A DNA stretch of 64,000 nucleotides from Draconibacterium sp. (GTDB lineage: Bacteria > Bacteroidota > Bacteroidia > Bacteroidales > Prolixibacteraceae), in the NCBI GenBank assembly GCA_016705335.1, contig JADIYN010000016.1, forward strand, positions 1 through 64,000, written 5' to 3'. Shown one piece after another: positions 29,353-39,773 of the stretch. Position numbers and translations under genes: made by a program. How positions within the stretch are numbered: position 1 is the first letter of the stretch; every line of letters begins with the position of its first letter. Below the pieces are notes generated by a model. The model was given only the letters and a program-made list of their open reading frames with translations. It ran no database searches and was not told the origin of the DNA.

Positions 29353-30474
29353 TCAACTTGTCTTCCTGTAATTCCAAACAGCCCAGGTATTAAAGAATAC
29401 TGCAAACCCGGTTGTAATTAACAGATGAATTCGGATATCATAAAATCCGCTGCCTTTCATAACGATCATTCGCATTACTTCAATAAAATAGGTTACCGGA
29501 TTTATCCTTGCAATCCACTTTGCCCACTCTGGCATACTGTCGATTGGCGTAAATAAACCGCCCATCAGAATAAATATCATCATAAAGAAAAAGGCAAGCG
29601 ACATGGCCTGCTGCTGGGTATTTGAATAAGTGGAAATAATAAGTCCAATCCCCAAAACTGTAAGAAGATAAATCGCCAGAAAAGAATAAAGTACAAGAAT
29701 ACTGCCTGCCGGAACAATACCATAAACTATGCGGGAAACAAGAAATAAACCAATTGTAAACACAAACATTCCGATAACCCAAAACGGAATAAGTTTACCG
29801 AGTATAAAATGGTGTTTACGTATTGGTGTTACGTTAATTTGCTCAATGGTTCCAGCCTCTTTTTCTTTCACAATATTTAATGCACACATGTATGAGCCTA
29901 CCATTGTTACCAAAATCACCAAAATGCCGGGAACCATAAAAACCGGGTAGTTCAGGTAGCGGTTAAACCAGTTTGACGACACAATTTCGATTGCAGGCAT
30001 GTTTGGCATACTTGACGGAGGAAGCATTTCGGTTCGAATATCCTGGTTAAATGCGGCAATTATACGGCTCAGATAAGCGCTGCCAACCATTGCTTTTGTA
30101 CCGTTAATTGCATTTACGGCAACAAAAAGCTGTTGCGAATTTTCCCTTGATAAATTGCGTTCAAAATTCATGGGAATCTCCAGTATCAAATCGGTTTCAT
30201 TGTTTTCCATTTGCTGAAATGCGGTCGGAAACGAATTGTTATAATCGATCAATTTGAAATATCCCGATGATAGAATTTTGGAAGTCAGATCATGAGAAAA
30301 TGTTGATCTGTCGTGGTCAACAACTGTGATATTAATATTTTTTATTTCATAATCGGCCGCCAGAGGCATGATAAGCAACTGGACCACTGGAAGGGCAATA
30401 ATTATCCTTAGAATTGTTTTATTCCTGAAAATCTGCCTGAATTCTTTTTGAAGTAAAAAAATTAGTGTTCTCAT
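29353..30474 (-). CDS. ABC-2 type exporter permease 2
   Basis: Permease of 373 residues of the ABC2_membrane_3 kind: one N-terminal helix (IIIALPVVQLLIMPLA), a large periplasmic domain, then five helices starting near YPVFMVPGILVILVTMVGSYM. The LNIVKEKEAGTIEQINVTPIRKHHF loop faces the ATPase. Together with the next permease it makes a heterodimeric channel of the YbhS/YbhR type. The upstream gene overlaps by four bases, so the two are coupled. The substrate is unknown; drugs or toxic organics are typical. Confidence 0.92.
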   Translation of the reverse strand: MRTLIFLLQKEFRQIFRNKTILRIIIALPVVQLLIMPLAADYEIKNINITVVDHDRSTFSHDLTSKILSSGYFKLIDYNNSFPTAFQQMENNETDLILEIPMNFERNLSRENSQQLFVAVNAINGTKAMVGSAYLSRIIAAFNQDIRTEMLPPSSMPNMPAIEIVSSNWFNRYLNYPVFMVPGILVILVTMVGSYMCALNIVKEKEAGTIEQINVTPIRKHHFILGKLIPFWVIGMFVFTIGLFLVSRIVYGIVPAGSILVLYSFLAIYLLTVLGIGLIISTYSNTQQQAMSLAFFFMMIFILMGGLFTPIDSMPEWAKWIARINPVTYFIEVMRMIVMKGSGFYDIRIHLLITTGFAVFFNTWAVWNYRKTS

Positions 30475-31577
30475 GACAAGCGGATTTTGAATTTTTTGAT
30501 ACTAACAAACAGAAGAAACAAGGTCATACCAAGCAGTACAAGCGTTTCTTTCCAAATTGCCGAAAATCCCAGGCCTTTTATCATGATTGATTTGGCAATG
30601 ATATAATACCATTTTGCGGGAATGATATTTGAAATAATTTGTAAAGCTTTTGGCATATTTTCCAGCGGGAACATAAATCCGGCAAACATTACTGTTGGCA
30701 ATAACATACCCATTAATGAAATCAACATGGCAGTACTTTGCGACGCAGTTGAGTTTGAAATAAGCAATCCGAGCGATAACGAAGTGATAATCAGCAAGGC
30801 ACTTTCGGCAAAAAGCAAAATAATACTCCCTTTAATTGGCATATCAAGCAAGTAAACACTCAACAAAAGAATAATTACAAGGTTGAATAAAGACAATAAA
30901 AAATAAGGGATTGCTTTTGAAATGACCACAAGAACAGAATTAAACGGCGATACCAAAAGTACTTCCATTGTACCCATTTCCTTTTCGCGCACAATAGAAA
31001 CGGATGTCATTAACACACTAATCAGAAATAAAACCAGCGCCATAACGCCCGGAACAAAATTGGTAGTACCTTTCAATTCAGGATTGTAAATCATCCTCAT
31101 TTCAGTGTTAATTTGAAAGGGCAATTTTTGCCCGTCCATTAATTCACGCTGATAATCGGCGATAATATTCGTTGCATACATGGTTAATGTTGTAGCAGTA
31201 TTTGGGTCAGAAGCATCGGCAATTATTTGTATTTGCGCTTTGTTCAGGTGGTTCAAATCGTTATTGAAATCAGGAGGAAAAACAACAACCAGTTTTATGG
31301 CACCTTTTTTAAAAGCACTTTCAATTTCGTTGTTACTAAGCAGTGATTTTTCTATTTCGAAATTTTTACTGACTTCCAGTTTATCAATAATTGCGCGAGT
31401 TGTAATGTCTTTTGAATAGTCACAGATTACAATTTTTGTATTTTTTATTTCATTTGTCAATGCAAAACCAAAAAGTACAATTTGGGCAATTGGCATTCCA
31501 AATAGCAGCAGCAACGTTTTTCTGTCGCGAAATACGTGGTAAAATTCCTTTTTTACAAATGCTAAAAATTGTTTCAT
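30471..31577 (-). CDS. ABC-2 type exporter permease 1
   Basis: Permease of 368 residues, homologous to its neighbour, with the same layout: helix near residue 22, periplasmic domain, then VPGVMALVLFLISVLMTSVSIVREKEMGTMEVLLVSPF and four further helices. It overlaps the second permease by four bases and follows the second ATPase. The ATPases and permeases are each doubled, as in YbhF/YbhSR exporters. Confidence 0.92.
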   Translation of the reverse strand: MKQFLAFVKKEFYHVFRDRKTLLLLFGMPIAQIVLFGFALTNEIKNTKIVICDYSKDITTRAIIDKLEVSKNFEIEKSLLSNNEIESAFKKGAIKLVVVFPPDFNNDLNHLNKAQIQIIADASDPNTATTLTMYATNIIADYQRELMDGQKLPFQINTEMRMIYNPELKGTTNFVPGVMALVLFLISVLMTSVSIVREKEMGTMEVLLVSPFNSVLVVISKAIPYFLLSLFNLVIILLLSVYLLDMPIKGSIILLFAESALLIITSLSLGLLISNSTASQSTAMLISLMGMLLPTVMFAGFMFPLENMPKALQIISNIIPAKWYYIIAKSIMIKGLGFSAIWKETLVLLGMTLFLLFVSIKKFKIRLS

Positions 31578-31590
31578 GACGCGAGGAATA

Positions 31591-31620
31591 AGTCCGAAGT
31601 CCGATGACGGAAGTCGGAAG
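31591..31620. repeat. Imperfect GAAGTC-type repeat before the permease gene
   Basis: AGTCCGAAGTCCG followed by GACGGAAGTCGGAAG contains repeated and inverted GAAGTC units. Similar runs occur in intergenic DNA of many Bacteroidota. No coding role is visible. Confidence 0.35.
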
Positions 31621-31724
31621 TAGAATTGCTTATATTAGTTGTTTTGTATTTCATTTTAATCTTCGTTTTATAAAAAGTATTACCAAACATTCGTCGATTC
31701 CTTCTTTTTACATTTCTTATTTTC

Positions 31725-32513
31725 TTATTTTCTTTCTTCTCCCTCCTTTGGAGGGGGTCGGAGAACTTCAATCCCCATTCTTTTTGCACCCCGCGCCAAT
31801 CCATAAAAAACTTCATCCATGTTTGCCGGCATTGTACTTTTGCTTTAATGCAGCCGGTGTATCAAGGTCGGCAATATCTCCGTCAACCATCATCGAAATG
31901 CGATTGCAGTATTCAGCTTCGTCCATATAATGTGTGGTTACAAACACAGTTATTCCGCGGTCGGAAGCTGCATAAATCAAATCCCAAAACTGGCGGCGTG
32001 TAACCGGGTCAACTCCACCTGTTGGCTCATCAAGAAAAACAATTTTCGGCTCGTGAAAATTGCCACCGAAAAAGCAAGTTTCTGTTTCCATCCCAAAGGC
32101 AGCGATTTCACAAGTTTTTTTGCCTCTTTTTCAAGTCCTAAAACTGAAATCAGTTCCTCGCTTTTCGATTTGATCTGTTGATTTGACATCCCATAAATTC
32201 CACCAAAAAACCGCACATTTTCAAGAACAGTCAAATCTTCATAAAGCGAGAATTTCTGACTCATATAACCAATGTTCCGCTTAATTTTCTCGGTTTGTTT
32301 GTAAACATCGAAACCGGCAATTGAAGCATTTCCTGAAGTAGGAATCGATAAACCGCACAACATGCGCATAGCAGTGGTTTTGCCGGCTCCGTTTGCACCC
32401 AGAAAACCAAAAATTTCTCCTTCAAAAACCTGGAAAGTGATTTCATTAACCGCGGTGAAATGGCCAAAACGCTTTGTAAGTTTATCGGTTGATATAACAA
32501 CTTTCTTCTCCAT
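31725..32513 (-). CDS. Exporter ABC ATPase 2 (frameshifts)
   Basis: ATPase of the exporter: Walker A GANGAGKTT near residue 40, Q-loop YMSQKFSLYEDLTV, degenerate signature (LPLGWKQKLAFS in place of LSGGMKQ), and Walker B PKIVFLDEPTGGVDP. The frame breaks at the A run 32055-32058, where one base is missing. Near 31822 another shift seems to cut the C-terminus; restoring it yields NMDEVFYGLARGAKR, the usual tail, then a short stretch translated from a palindromic repeat and a stop at 31725. The end is therefore uncertain; without the second repair it ends at 31813. Confidence 0.82.
31741..31755. repeat. Dispersed palindrome, copy 1
   Basis: CCCTCCTTTGGAGGG, two 6-base arms and a 3-base loop, overlaps the probable C-terminus of the second exporter ATPase. 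A second copy lies at 33507-33521 within the 3' end of the HlyD gene. Such CCCTCC/GGAGGG palindromes are scattered through Bacteroidota genomes. Confidence 0.5.
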
Positions 32514-32514
32514 T

Positions 32515-33428
32515 TTAATGCATTAAATTAATAAAACAGTCTTCAACAGTGGGTGTTGTGATTTCGAATTCTATATTTTGATGATTTTTCAAATTCAGGT
32601 ACGTCAAAAGATTTTTGTGTTCACTTTCTTTATCATCACGAAAACCAATATGATGGTATTCTCCAAATGAATTACAACTGTCGATTCCGTCAAACTCCCT
32701 GATATCGCGCAATAATTGGCTCATTTTATCAGATTTAACCGCATACAGTTTTCCGGGATACTGAGCAACAATTTTTTCAGGGGTATTTATTGTCAGTATT
32801 TTGCCGTTTTGAAGGAGTGCAATCCTTTCACAAAGCACAGCTTCATCCATATAAGGTGTTGAAACAAGAATCGTAATTCCCTGTTTTTCAAGCGTTTCAG
32901 CATTTCCCAAAACTCTTTTCGCGAAACTGTATCAACACCTGTTGTCGGTTCATCAAGAAAAAGGACAGTTGGACGGTGGATGAGAGCGCAACACAGCGCA
33001 AGTTTTTGTTTCATTCCGCCCGAAAGTTTTCCGGCCCGACGGGTTTTAAAAGGTTCCAGCTGAACGTAAATATCCCTTATCAGTTCGTAGTTTTCTTTAA
33101 TAGTTGTGTTGAAAACCGTGGCAAAAAAAGTGAGGTTTTCTTCAACCGTAAGATCCTGGTAAAGCGAAAATTTACCCGGCATATATCCGACCCGTTTTCT
33201 GATTGCCTTGTAATCTTTCACTACATCAAAACCATTTACACTGGCAGTTCCGCTATCGGGTAACAATAAAGTTGTAAGCATCCTGAATACGCTTGTTTTC
33301 CCGGCGCCATCAGGACCAATCAAACCAAACAATTCGCCTTTTTCAACCGAAAACGAAATATCGTTTACAGCAGTAATTTCGCCTTTGTTGTAGGTTTTTG
33401 TGATCCTATTTAAAATTACATCGGACAT
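32515..33428 (-). CDS. Exporter ABC ATPase 1 (one frameshift)
   Basis: First ATPase of the exporter, with Walker A GPDGAGKTS near residue 38, Q-loop YMPGKFSLYQDLTV, signature LSGGMKQKLALCCALIH and Walker B TVLFLDEPTTGVD. The frame breaks in the run at 32884-32888; one A restores LKRLKKQGITILVSTPYMDEA and the rest of the protein, for about 304 residues. It is immediately followed by the second ATPase, so the pair resembles a split YbhF. Unlike ATPase 2 its signature motif is intact, so the two sites are probably not equivalent. Confidence 0.9.
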
Positions 33429-33438
33429 TAATCAGATA

Positions 33439-34437
33439 TTAGATTTGAGTATCAGGTATCAAGATAAAGAAATCAATATCGGATTTCAGTTTCTTTTTCT
33501 TAACCTCCCTCCTTTGGAGGGATAAGAGGGAGGCTTCTCTAATAAAAACAACTTCTCCATACATCCCAATCTTATAAACCCCATCATTAGGCATTGTAAT
33601 TTTTATTGCATAAACCATGTTTGCCCTTTCTTCTTTGGTCTGAATTGTTTTAGGTGTAAACTCGGCTTTGTCACTTATCCATGTTATAGTTCCTTCTTTT
33701 TCGCTGAATCCACCACTGCCATCATCGGTATGCACTTTTACTTTTTGGTTGAGTTTTACCTGCGCCAATTGGTTCGATGAAATGTAAACCCGCAGAATTA
33801 TTGTTGACAAATCAGCAATTTTGTAAAGCGCCTTACCGGTAACAGCCATTTCATTTTGTTCGGCATATTTTGTTAAAACTGTACCTTTAATTGGGTTGAT
33901 GATCTTACACTTCAGAAGTTGGTCGTTGAGTTGTTCAACCTGCACCTGCAGCGGCAAAATGTCTTTATTAATTCCTTCGCTTGAAATATAAAGAGTTGAT
34001 TTTTGTGCATCGATTTGCTTTTTGATAATTTCAATCTGCGCATTTATATCGTCTAATTGTTTGGTTGTGGCAGCTTCTGATTTTACTAGACTGGATACAC
34101 GTTGCTGTTCAGTTTCAGCGGTTTTTAATTGCTCATACAAAACCGAAAGCTGAACCGGTATGTTTGGTTTTTTAGCCAATAAAGCTGCAATTTGAGTTTC
34201 GAGCTGTTTTTTCTTTAAATAAAGCTGGGTACTGTCAATATAACCAATCAGTTGTCCGGTTTGCAAAATCTGGCTTTCTTCTATATCGAAGGCTTTTAAA
34301 ACACCACTTGCTTCTGCCGAAATAATAACTTCCACCGCTTCAAAAGAACCTGAAGCATCAAAAGTTTTTTCATTTTTACAGGACAGGGCAAACAAAACAA
34401 ATCCCGTAAATACAATAATTTCTATTATTTTTCTCAT
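33439..34437 (-). CDS. HlyD-family periplasmic adaptor of the exporter
   Basis: Membrane fusion lipoprotein of 332 residues linking the inner-membrane exporter to a TolC channel. The N-terminus ends in a lipobox-like FALSC. A biotinyl-lipoyl half (SAEASGVLKAFDIEESQILQTGQ), a coiled coil of about 110 residues and the second half (INPIKGTVLTKY) follow in order. The last 35 or so residues come from two dispersed repeats, a palindrome at 33507-33521 and the element at 33441-33463, and are not part of the family. The gene sits 23 bases from the TolC gene. Confidence 0.92.
   Translation of the reverse strand: MRKIIEIIVFTGFVLFALSCKNEKTFDASGSFEAVEVIISAEASGVLKAFDIEESQILQTGQLIGYIDSTQLYLKKKQLETQIAALLAKKPNIPVQLSVLYEQLKTAETEQQRVSSLVKSEAATTKQLDDINAQIEIIKKQIDAQKSTLYISSEGINKDILPLQVQVEQLNDQLLKCKIINPIKGTVLTKYAEQNEMAVTGKALYKIADLSTIILRVYISSNQLAQVKLNQKVKVHTDDGSGGFSEKEGTITWISDKAEFTPKTIQTKEERANMVYAIKITMPNDGVYKIGMYGEVVFIREASLLSLQRREVKKKKLKSDIDFFILIPDTQI
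33441..33463. repeat. Dispersed intergenic repeat, copy 2
   Basis: AGATTTGAGTATCAGGTATCAAG on the plus strand is the reverse complement of the element before sufC at 2645-2675, with one mismatch in the shared 18 bases. It overlaps the end of the HlyD reading frame, whose last residues are encoded by it. Confidence 0.4.
33507..33521. repeat. Dispersed palindrome, copy 2
   Basis: The same CCCTCCTTTGGAGGG palindrome as at 31741, here inside a larger inverted repeat with CCTCCCTC at 33504 and GAGGGAGG ending at 33534. It lies in the 3' end of the HlyD gene and contributes SLLSLQRREV to the protein. Confidence 0.5.
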
Positions 34438-34460
34438 TGTTGAATTTTTATACTGTTGAA

Positions 34461-35765
34461 CTAATTTCCTGTTGTTGTGCGATTGTTGTAAAGAACCATT
34501 AGCAGTTGTGTTTGGTGCAGTAGCAGGTTTTGCCGTGCCTGATCTTCGGCATTAAGAAAAATTACATAATCGTTTGCCGAAATTACACCGTTTGAGAGCT
34601 GGCTTTGGGCTGTGGTTTTTATGCTTTCCCTGAGTTCAATAATCTCAAAGTCGGTTTTTATCAATTCCTCAATTTTTGCAACCTCGTTAAACTGTTGTTT
34701 CACTGCCAGGTTTGTATTGAACAAAAATGTTTCTTTCTGAACATCCATCGAGCTTTGATTGAATCCAAGAATCTCCTTTTCCTTTCGTGAAGTATAAAAA
34801 CTGCTCAAGCTCCAGTTGAGGCGCAGACCACCCAAATAATAAAAATCAAAGTCATTGCTTAGCATGTTTAATGCTGGCCGCCCCACCCCGCTTTGCAAAA
34901 ACAGGCTGAAACGTGGTAAGTTGCGCGTGTTTACAATATTTCCCTGTATATCGAAAACCTGCTTTTGGATTTCATACATTTCAAGTTCGGGGCGTGTTAT
35001 AACAGATGAAAACCTTGGTAATTCGGGTTTTTCAATAATTGTACTTTCGGTAACAGGTTCGGCAATAAAAAGCGACAAAACATCGGCGTAACTTTTTCTT
35101 GCTGCAGTCAGTTCTGTTGTCCGCTGATCGGCTTTTAACATTTCAGCCTTTAAAAGATAAAGGTTGCTTTTTAATCCTGTACCATTTTCGATTGCCGCAT
35201 TAGTTTTATCAATTCCGGTTTGAATATCTTTTTTTATAAGTTTTGTTTGTTCAATTTGCTGGTCAATCAGCAAAATACCAAAAAAAACCTGATCGATACG
35301 TTCACGTAGTTTGTACAGTTCCACTTCAAGTTTATGCGTTTCTACTTCGGCATTTTTTTCAACCAATTCTTTTTGATTACTCAATGTAAAAAGGTCGGTA
35401 ATTTGCTGAACTGCTTCGCCGTAAACCTTATACTGATCTTTGCTGATTGTTTCGAAGAGGGGCGTAGTACCACTTCCCGGTAAACTACTGTTTAAGGTAG
35501 GCTGCGTTACATCGCTTTGGTAAGTTGCCTGTCCACCAATGGTTACCTGTGGCAAATATCCTTTCGACACATTGTCGAGTGAGTAGTTTTTAGTTTTCTC
35601 TATCAACCCGAATTGTTTTACCATCGGAAAATTCCGCCGTGCTTTTAAATAACAACTGTCGATTGAAAGTCCTGTAACTGTTTGCGATGAAACCTGGAGA
35701 TTTATTGCCAGAAAAAGGAGAAAGGGCATTTTGAAATTATAAATTTTGATTTGAACATATTTCAA
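34461..35765 (-). CDS. TolC-like outer membrane efflux protein
   Basis: Outer-membrane channel of the exporter, 434 residues as drawn. The better start is probably the internal Met13 (MPFLLFLAINLQVSSQ), which begins a signal peptide. Two long helical halves typical of TolC follow (the first near residues 40-230, the second near 240-430), with YLPQVTIGGQATYQSD and the closing NDYVIFLNAEDQARQNLLLHQTQ. It lies between the regulator and the adaptor gene in the same direction. Confidence 0.9.
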   Translation of the reverse strand: MKYVQIKIYNFKMPFLLFLAINLQVSSQTVTGLSIDSCYLKARRNFPMVKQFGLIEKTKNYSLDNVSKGYLPQVTIGGQATYQSDVTQPTLNSSLPGSGTTPLFETISKDQYKVYGEAVQQITDLFTLSNQKELVEKNAEVETHKLEVELYKLRERIDQVFFGILLIDQQIEQTKLIKKDIQTGIDKTNAAIENGTGLKSNLYLLKAEMLKADQRTTELTAARKSYADVLSLFIAEPVTESTIIEKPELPRFSSVITRPELEMYEIQKQVFDIQGNIVNTRNLPRFSLFLQSGVGRPALNMLSNDFDFYYLGGLRLNWSLSSFYTSRKEKEILGFNQSSMDVQKETFLFNTNLAVKQQFNEVAKIEELIKTDFEIIELRESIKTTAQSQLSNGVISANDYVIFLNAEDQARQNLLLHQTQLLMVLYNNRTTTGN

Positions 35766-35791
35766 AAGTTAAAATGATTTTCAAGAAAAAT

Positions 35792-36420
35792 CTATATTGC
35801 CATCATTGCGTCCATCCACACGGGAATAAGTGCTTTTCGTTCAGCCACAATTTCATTGTATTGAACCTCATTCAACCCGTTTATTTCTTTCAAAAGCGGT
35901 TTTGCAATAAACGGAAAAGCAATCAATCCCATGAAATTCATCATAAAGTGCAGAAAATGATGATCTTTTATTTTTCCCAGGCGAATGGCTTCATTATACT
36001 GTTCGAAAAAAACCGAACCAAACACTACTGATTTTAAATCAATTTTTTGCAATAATTCTTCGGGGTTATTCCTAATCTCACTCATAATAAACAGAGGTAT
36101 TTCAGGCTCCTGAAAAAGTAAATCAATATAGTCGGCAGCGAACTTTTTTATTTTTCATCCAATGTAGAGTCAGCGTCATTAAAAACAATTGAAATGGAGG
36201 AAAAAAACGACTGAAATGCTTCGAGCATTACTATATTGAATAGCTTTTCTTTACTGCGAAAATAGTAATTCAACAGAGCTAGGTTTATCCCTGCTTCCTG
36301 CGCAATATCGCGTGTGCGGGCTGCTGCAAAACCTTTTTTATGAAAAACCGCTCGTGCTGAATTCTTAATTTTTTCTTCAGTTGACAAATCACTAAACTGA
36401 GTATTTATTTGAGTCACCAT
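35792..36420 (-). CDS. TetR-family regulator of the exporter (one frameshift)
   Basis: TetR-type repressor of about 209 residues. The N-terminal HTH is FHKKGFAAARTRDIAQEAGINLALLNYYFRSKEKLF with the recognition helix in GINLALLNYYF. The frame breaks in the T run at 36151-36155; one A restores LDEKIKKFAADYIDLLFQEPEIP and joins the C-terminal ligand domain. It is first in the exporter operon, so it probably represses the operon until its ligand binds. Confidence 0.9.
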
Positions 36421-36784
36421 GTTTATACTATATTTTTTGCAAATATATTTAGTTTTTTGATTTAAACATTATATTTAATCCATTTATTTAATCATTTGAT
36501 TAATCTTTTAAAATTTAAAAATCCATTTACTATAAATCACTGTAAAACAGCATATTGAAAATTATAATAAAAAACTATTAACAAAAAATCGCACACATTT
36601 CATAAAGTTTAAGTTTTAAACAGTTTAGTGTTAACATATTGATATTGTATTTTAATTTTATTTTTCTAATTTAGAGCCAAATTCTAAAATAACGATTGTA
36701 TCTAATTATTAATCAAATAATTATTAAAATCAGCTTTAGAAACAAAAACAACAACAATTTTAGAAAATACAAACAAGTTAAACC
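36421..36784. other. AT-rich divergent intergenic region
   Basis: This 364-base stretch separates the TetR gene (minus strand) from the next plus-strand gene. It is very AT-rich and holds one good promoter candidate for the plus-strand gene. I see no further gene; TetR operator sites are expected here but none could be identified by eye. Confidence 0.6.
36645..36674 (+). promoter_or_regulatory. Candidate Bacteroidota promoter
   Basis: TTG at 36645-36647 and TAATTTAG at 36667-36674 are spaced by 19 bases, the spacing of Bacteroidota -33/-7 promoters. The -7 box has one mismatch to TAnnTTTG. The start codon of the next gene is at 36785. Confidence 0.45.
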
Positions 36785-37255
36785 ATGATTGAGAGGCTGA
36801 GAGAATTATTTTCATTTTATGTTACCAGCCCCGAACAAAAAACTGACGATCTGTTAAATGTCGAATTGGTAAGCTGTCCACTTCGGGAGATGATATGTAA
36901 TGTGCATTTGACTGCTATAAATAACAATTTAATAGAATCAGAAAAATTAAGAAAAGAAAAGGATTTCAATAATTCTATTGAAACGTTAAGAAATGCATTT
37001 CAAAAATCCACAGAATTATTGAATCATCCATGCACAAGTTGTGCGCAGCATTTTCGGAATAAGATATTTGAATCTCTCGAAAATATTCATGATGAACTTG
37101 AAAAAAAGTCTAAAGGTGTATTCAACGGAAAAAAGAATAAATTAATTTACAACAGATCTAAAAATTTATTAAAGGAATTTGAATTGGCAGGGGCAAATGA
37201 TAAATTTCAATTAAATCATTCAAATAAAAGATTTCTGGGGAACCACCTCAACTAG
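36785..37255 (+). CDS. Hypothetical protein, 156 residues, with paired cysteines
   Basis: I do not recognise this protein. It is cytoplasmic by appearance: no signal peptide or membrane helix. Residues 32-41 contain CPLREMIC and residues 83-90 contain CTSCAQHF, so four cysteines and a histidine could bind a metal. The middle is helical and rich in charged residues (ESEKLRKEKDFNNSIETLRNAF). The C-terminal third is Lys/Asn-rich. It has an own promoter candidate and no operon partner. The reading frame is intact, which supports a real gene. Confidence 0.65.
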   Translation: MIERLRELFSFYVTSPEQKTDDLLNVELVSCPLREMICNVHLTAINNNLIESEKLRKEKDFNNSIETLRNAFQKSTELLNHPCTSCAQHFRNKIFESLENIHDELEKKSKGVFNGKKNKLIYNRSKNLLKEFELAGANDKFQLNHSNKRFLGNHLN

Positions 37256-37304
37256 CTTTTGCTCCAACTTAATATTTCCTGTGTAACCTGTTTTCAACTC
37301 TTTT

Positions 37305-39773
37305 CTATTTTATCTCGAAAGTTGAACTTCCCAAACAAATTTTTCCATCATTTGCAATACCTTCAACAACAACATAGAATTTTCCTGATATGTCGGAGCT
37401 AAAAAACCCAAGGTCAGCTGTTCCGTTTTTTGTAATTACGTCCGAATTCCAATACAGCAAAGTTTTTAAGTCGGTCAGTTTTTCCTGCAGATTTGCAGGA
37501 GTATATTTAGGCGAATAAAACTGCCGGATTTTACTGTATCCAACTACCTTATTCTCAATAATGTTCTTTGTTAATGTGTTGCCGGAATTCGGCTCACCTC
37601 TTCGTATAAATTGCAATAACTCCATTTGCACCTTTAACACCAAATGTTGAAAGGTTTTGAGGAGATTTCAATACTTCAATTTTTTCTACATCACTTATTG
37701 GAATTGCTCTTACAGCCTGAATTAATTGATTGTTCACTGTGGATTCAGTAATACTTTCAACATTGGCATTTCGCGAAACTTCAGCCGGATAATTAATAGT
37801 TTGGTTGCTGGCAAGCGGAACGCCATCAATCAGGAAAAGTGGTAAAGAGCCGTTGCCAAAGCCACTTGCCCCGCGAATACGAACATCATCGCCATTTATA
37901 TCGACACCTGGTACTTTCCCGACCATATAATCAAGCACATTACTATACGATTGTTCAAAAGGCATAACTTCCAAAACAAAATCGGCTGTTTTATATAAAC
38001 GGAAATGCCCATCCAAATCATTTCCTTCCTTTTCTTCATTTTTGATTTTTGATTTTTGATTTTTGGGCTGATTTTTTTTGTTTTCAACTGAAATCTGATA
38101 TTTAAGCTCTGCCATATTTGAAGTTTCCTTTGATAAATCGCTCAACACCTTAAAATCAGCATCTGCCGGTTCAGCACTTTTAAAAACAGGTTCAATTTCA
38201 ACATCCATATTCATTTTACCTGCCTCGTTTTTCCCCTGAACATGAACAATGGCGGTATCATTAAAAAGTAATCCGGGAAAAATAAAATTGCCCAAACTGT
38301 CAGTAATTTGTGTCAGAAATGCAACTTCATCTTCTTTTTGAATTGCAATTGTAATTTGTCCGTTTGGGATTTTATTACCCGTTAAAGTATTTTTTGCTGT
38401 TCCTTTTAAATTGATTCCTGCCTCTTGTTTAAATTCAAGGATTTCGGTTTTGTGCGACACACCATTCCAGAAATAACTCCCATACCCGTTTGTCAGCATA
38501 ACAAGCCGTAGTTTTGCTTCTGAACTAATTTCATTCTCAGTAAACAAATCCGCTGATGATTCAACAATTCCATTAATTTCAGAATCGATCAATAACTGAG
38601 ACAAAATATTCTTTGAAAAACCATTCTCAGGAACAGTAAATTCATGCACAACAGCAACTGACAGATTTGAAAAATCATCCTCTTTCAAATATTTTTCGTC
38701 ACTGATTTGTAACCGAATTTCTGACCTTTTATCGTAAACACCAGCATCGGTTTGTACAATTAATTGATTCAAATTAAAGTTTCGCGAAAATAATAGCCGT
38801 TCTGAAACTGGAGCTAACATTTTATCGAGCAAAATCAATTTGTTTATTCCAGGTTTCAGTGAACTGTTATCAAACTTGAATACTTATTGACGCCATCCAT
38901 TTTAAATGCCTGATAAAAAAGAACTTCTCCACGATACATATTGGCAATATAAAATACTTCGTCACTTAATTCTTCTGTATTTACCGCAACATTTACAATC
39001 ACCTCTTTACTTGTGTGATTCACAAGCTGAATTTTGGCACCAGCCTTCGTTGGTTCAAACTTATATCTGAATGAAGGAAATCCTTCGATAGCAGCCGAAT
39101 ACGTTTTTCCGGTTTCAGGTGTTAGAAAAAACAAACCCATTCCTTTGTAATCAGTTGAAAAAGAAGCCACAACCGTTCCTTTTTCATCCTTTACAGTTCC
39201 TTTTGCATTTACACCTAAACCTAACTTGTTAATTGCTTTAAAAGCCACAAGATTAGTCGTGTTTTCAAGCAAAATTCCACCTTCAGGAAGAAAAGCCACA
39301 TCTGCAACCATATTTCCTGTTCGAGTATTTACAGCAGTATTTTGAGAAAAACCTGAGATTCTTGAAACAGATATTTGCTTGTAAAAATGTGCTTTGGGAT
39401 TGAAATTGAGCAAATAATTTGTATATGCCTGCAATAAATAATTTCCGGGTTTTAGTTTATCCGTGATTACAAAACTTCCAGAAGCCTGTCCGTTTAAACT
39501 GAGTAATATCAATTGCATTGCAGATTTACCTGATTGATCCAAAAAACTTACATAAACGTTTTCGGCACTTGGAATTAACCGCCCTGAATTGCTGTCAGTA
39601 AGATACACTTTGAACCAAACCGTGTCGCCGGTGAAATAGTTTTCAGCATCGGTATGAATATATATTTTTTCGACAGGATTTTTTTCGTTGTCAACTATCC
39701 AGTCTTCAATGGTTTGAGCCTGTGAATAAAAAGTAAACAGGAAAAAAAGTAAAAAACCCATTTGTTTTTTCAT
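37305..39773 (-). CDS. Outer-envelope MG2/TonB-plug protein (two frameshifts)
   Basis: The protein of about 820 residues starts best at ATG 39773, which gives a signal peptide (MGFLLFFLFTFYSQAQ); a longer frame to 39884 lacks one. It has an alpha-2-macroglobulin-like MG2 domain (NPVEKIYIHTDAENYFTGDTVWF), a carboxypeptidase-like beta domain and a C-terminal TonB plug (VRIRGASGFGNGSLPLFLIDGVP). No beta-barrel follows, which is usual for this Bacteroidota family and different from SusC. The frame breaks near 38880 and 37598, one base missing in each. Function is unknown; the plug suggests interaction with an outer-membrane partner. Confidence 0.84.

Noticed and set aside
37305..39773. SusC-type TonB-dependent receptor
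   Set aside because: Only a plug domain is present; there is no beta-barrel and no adjacent SusD-like gene.
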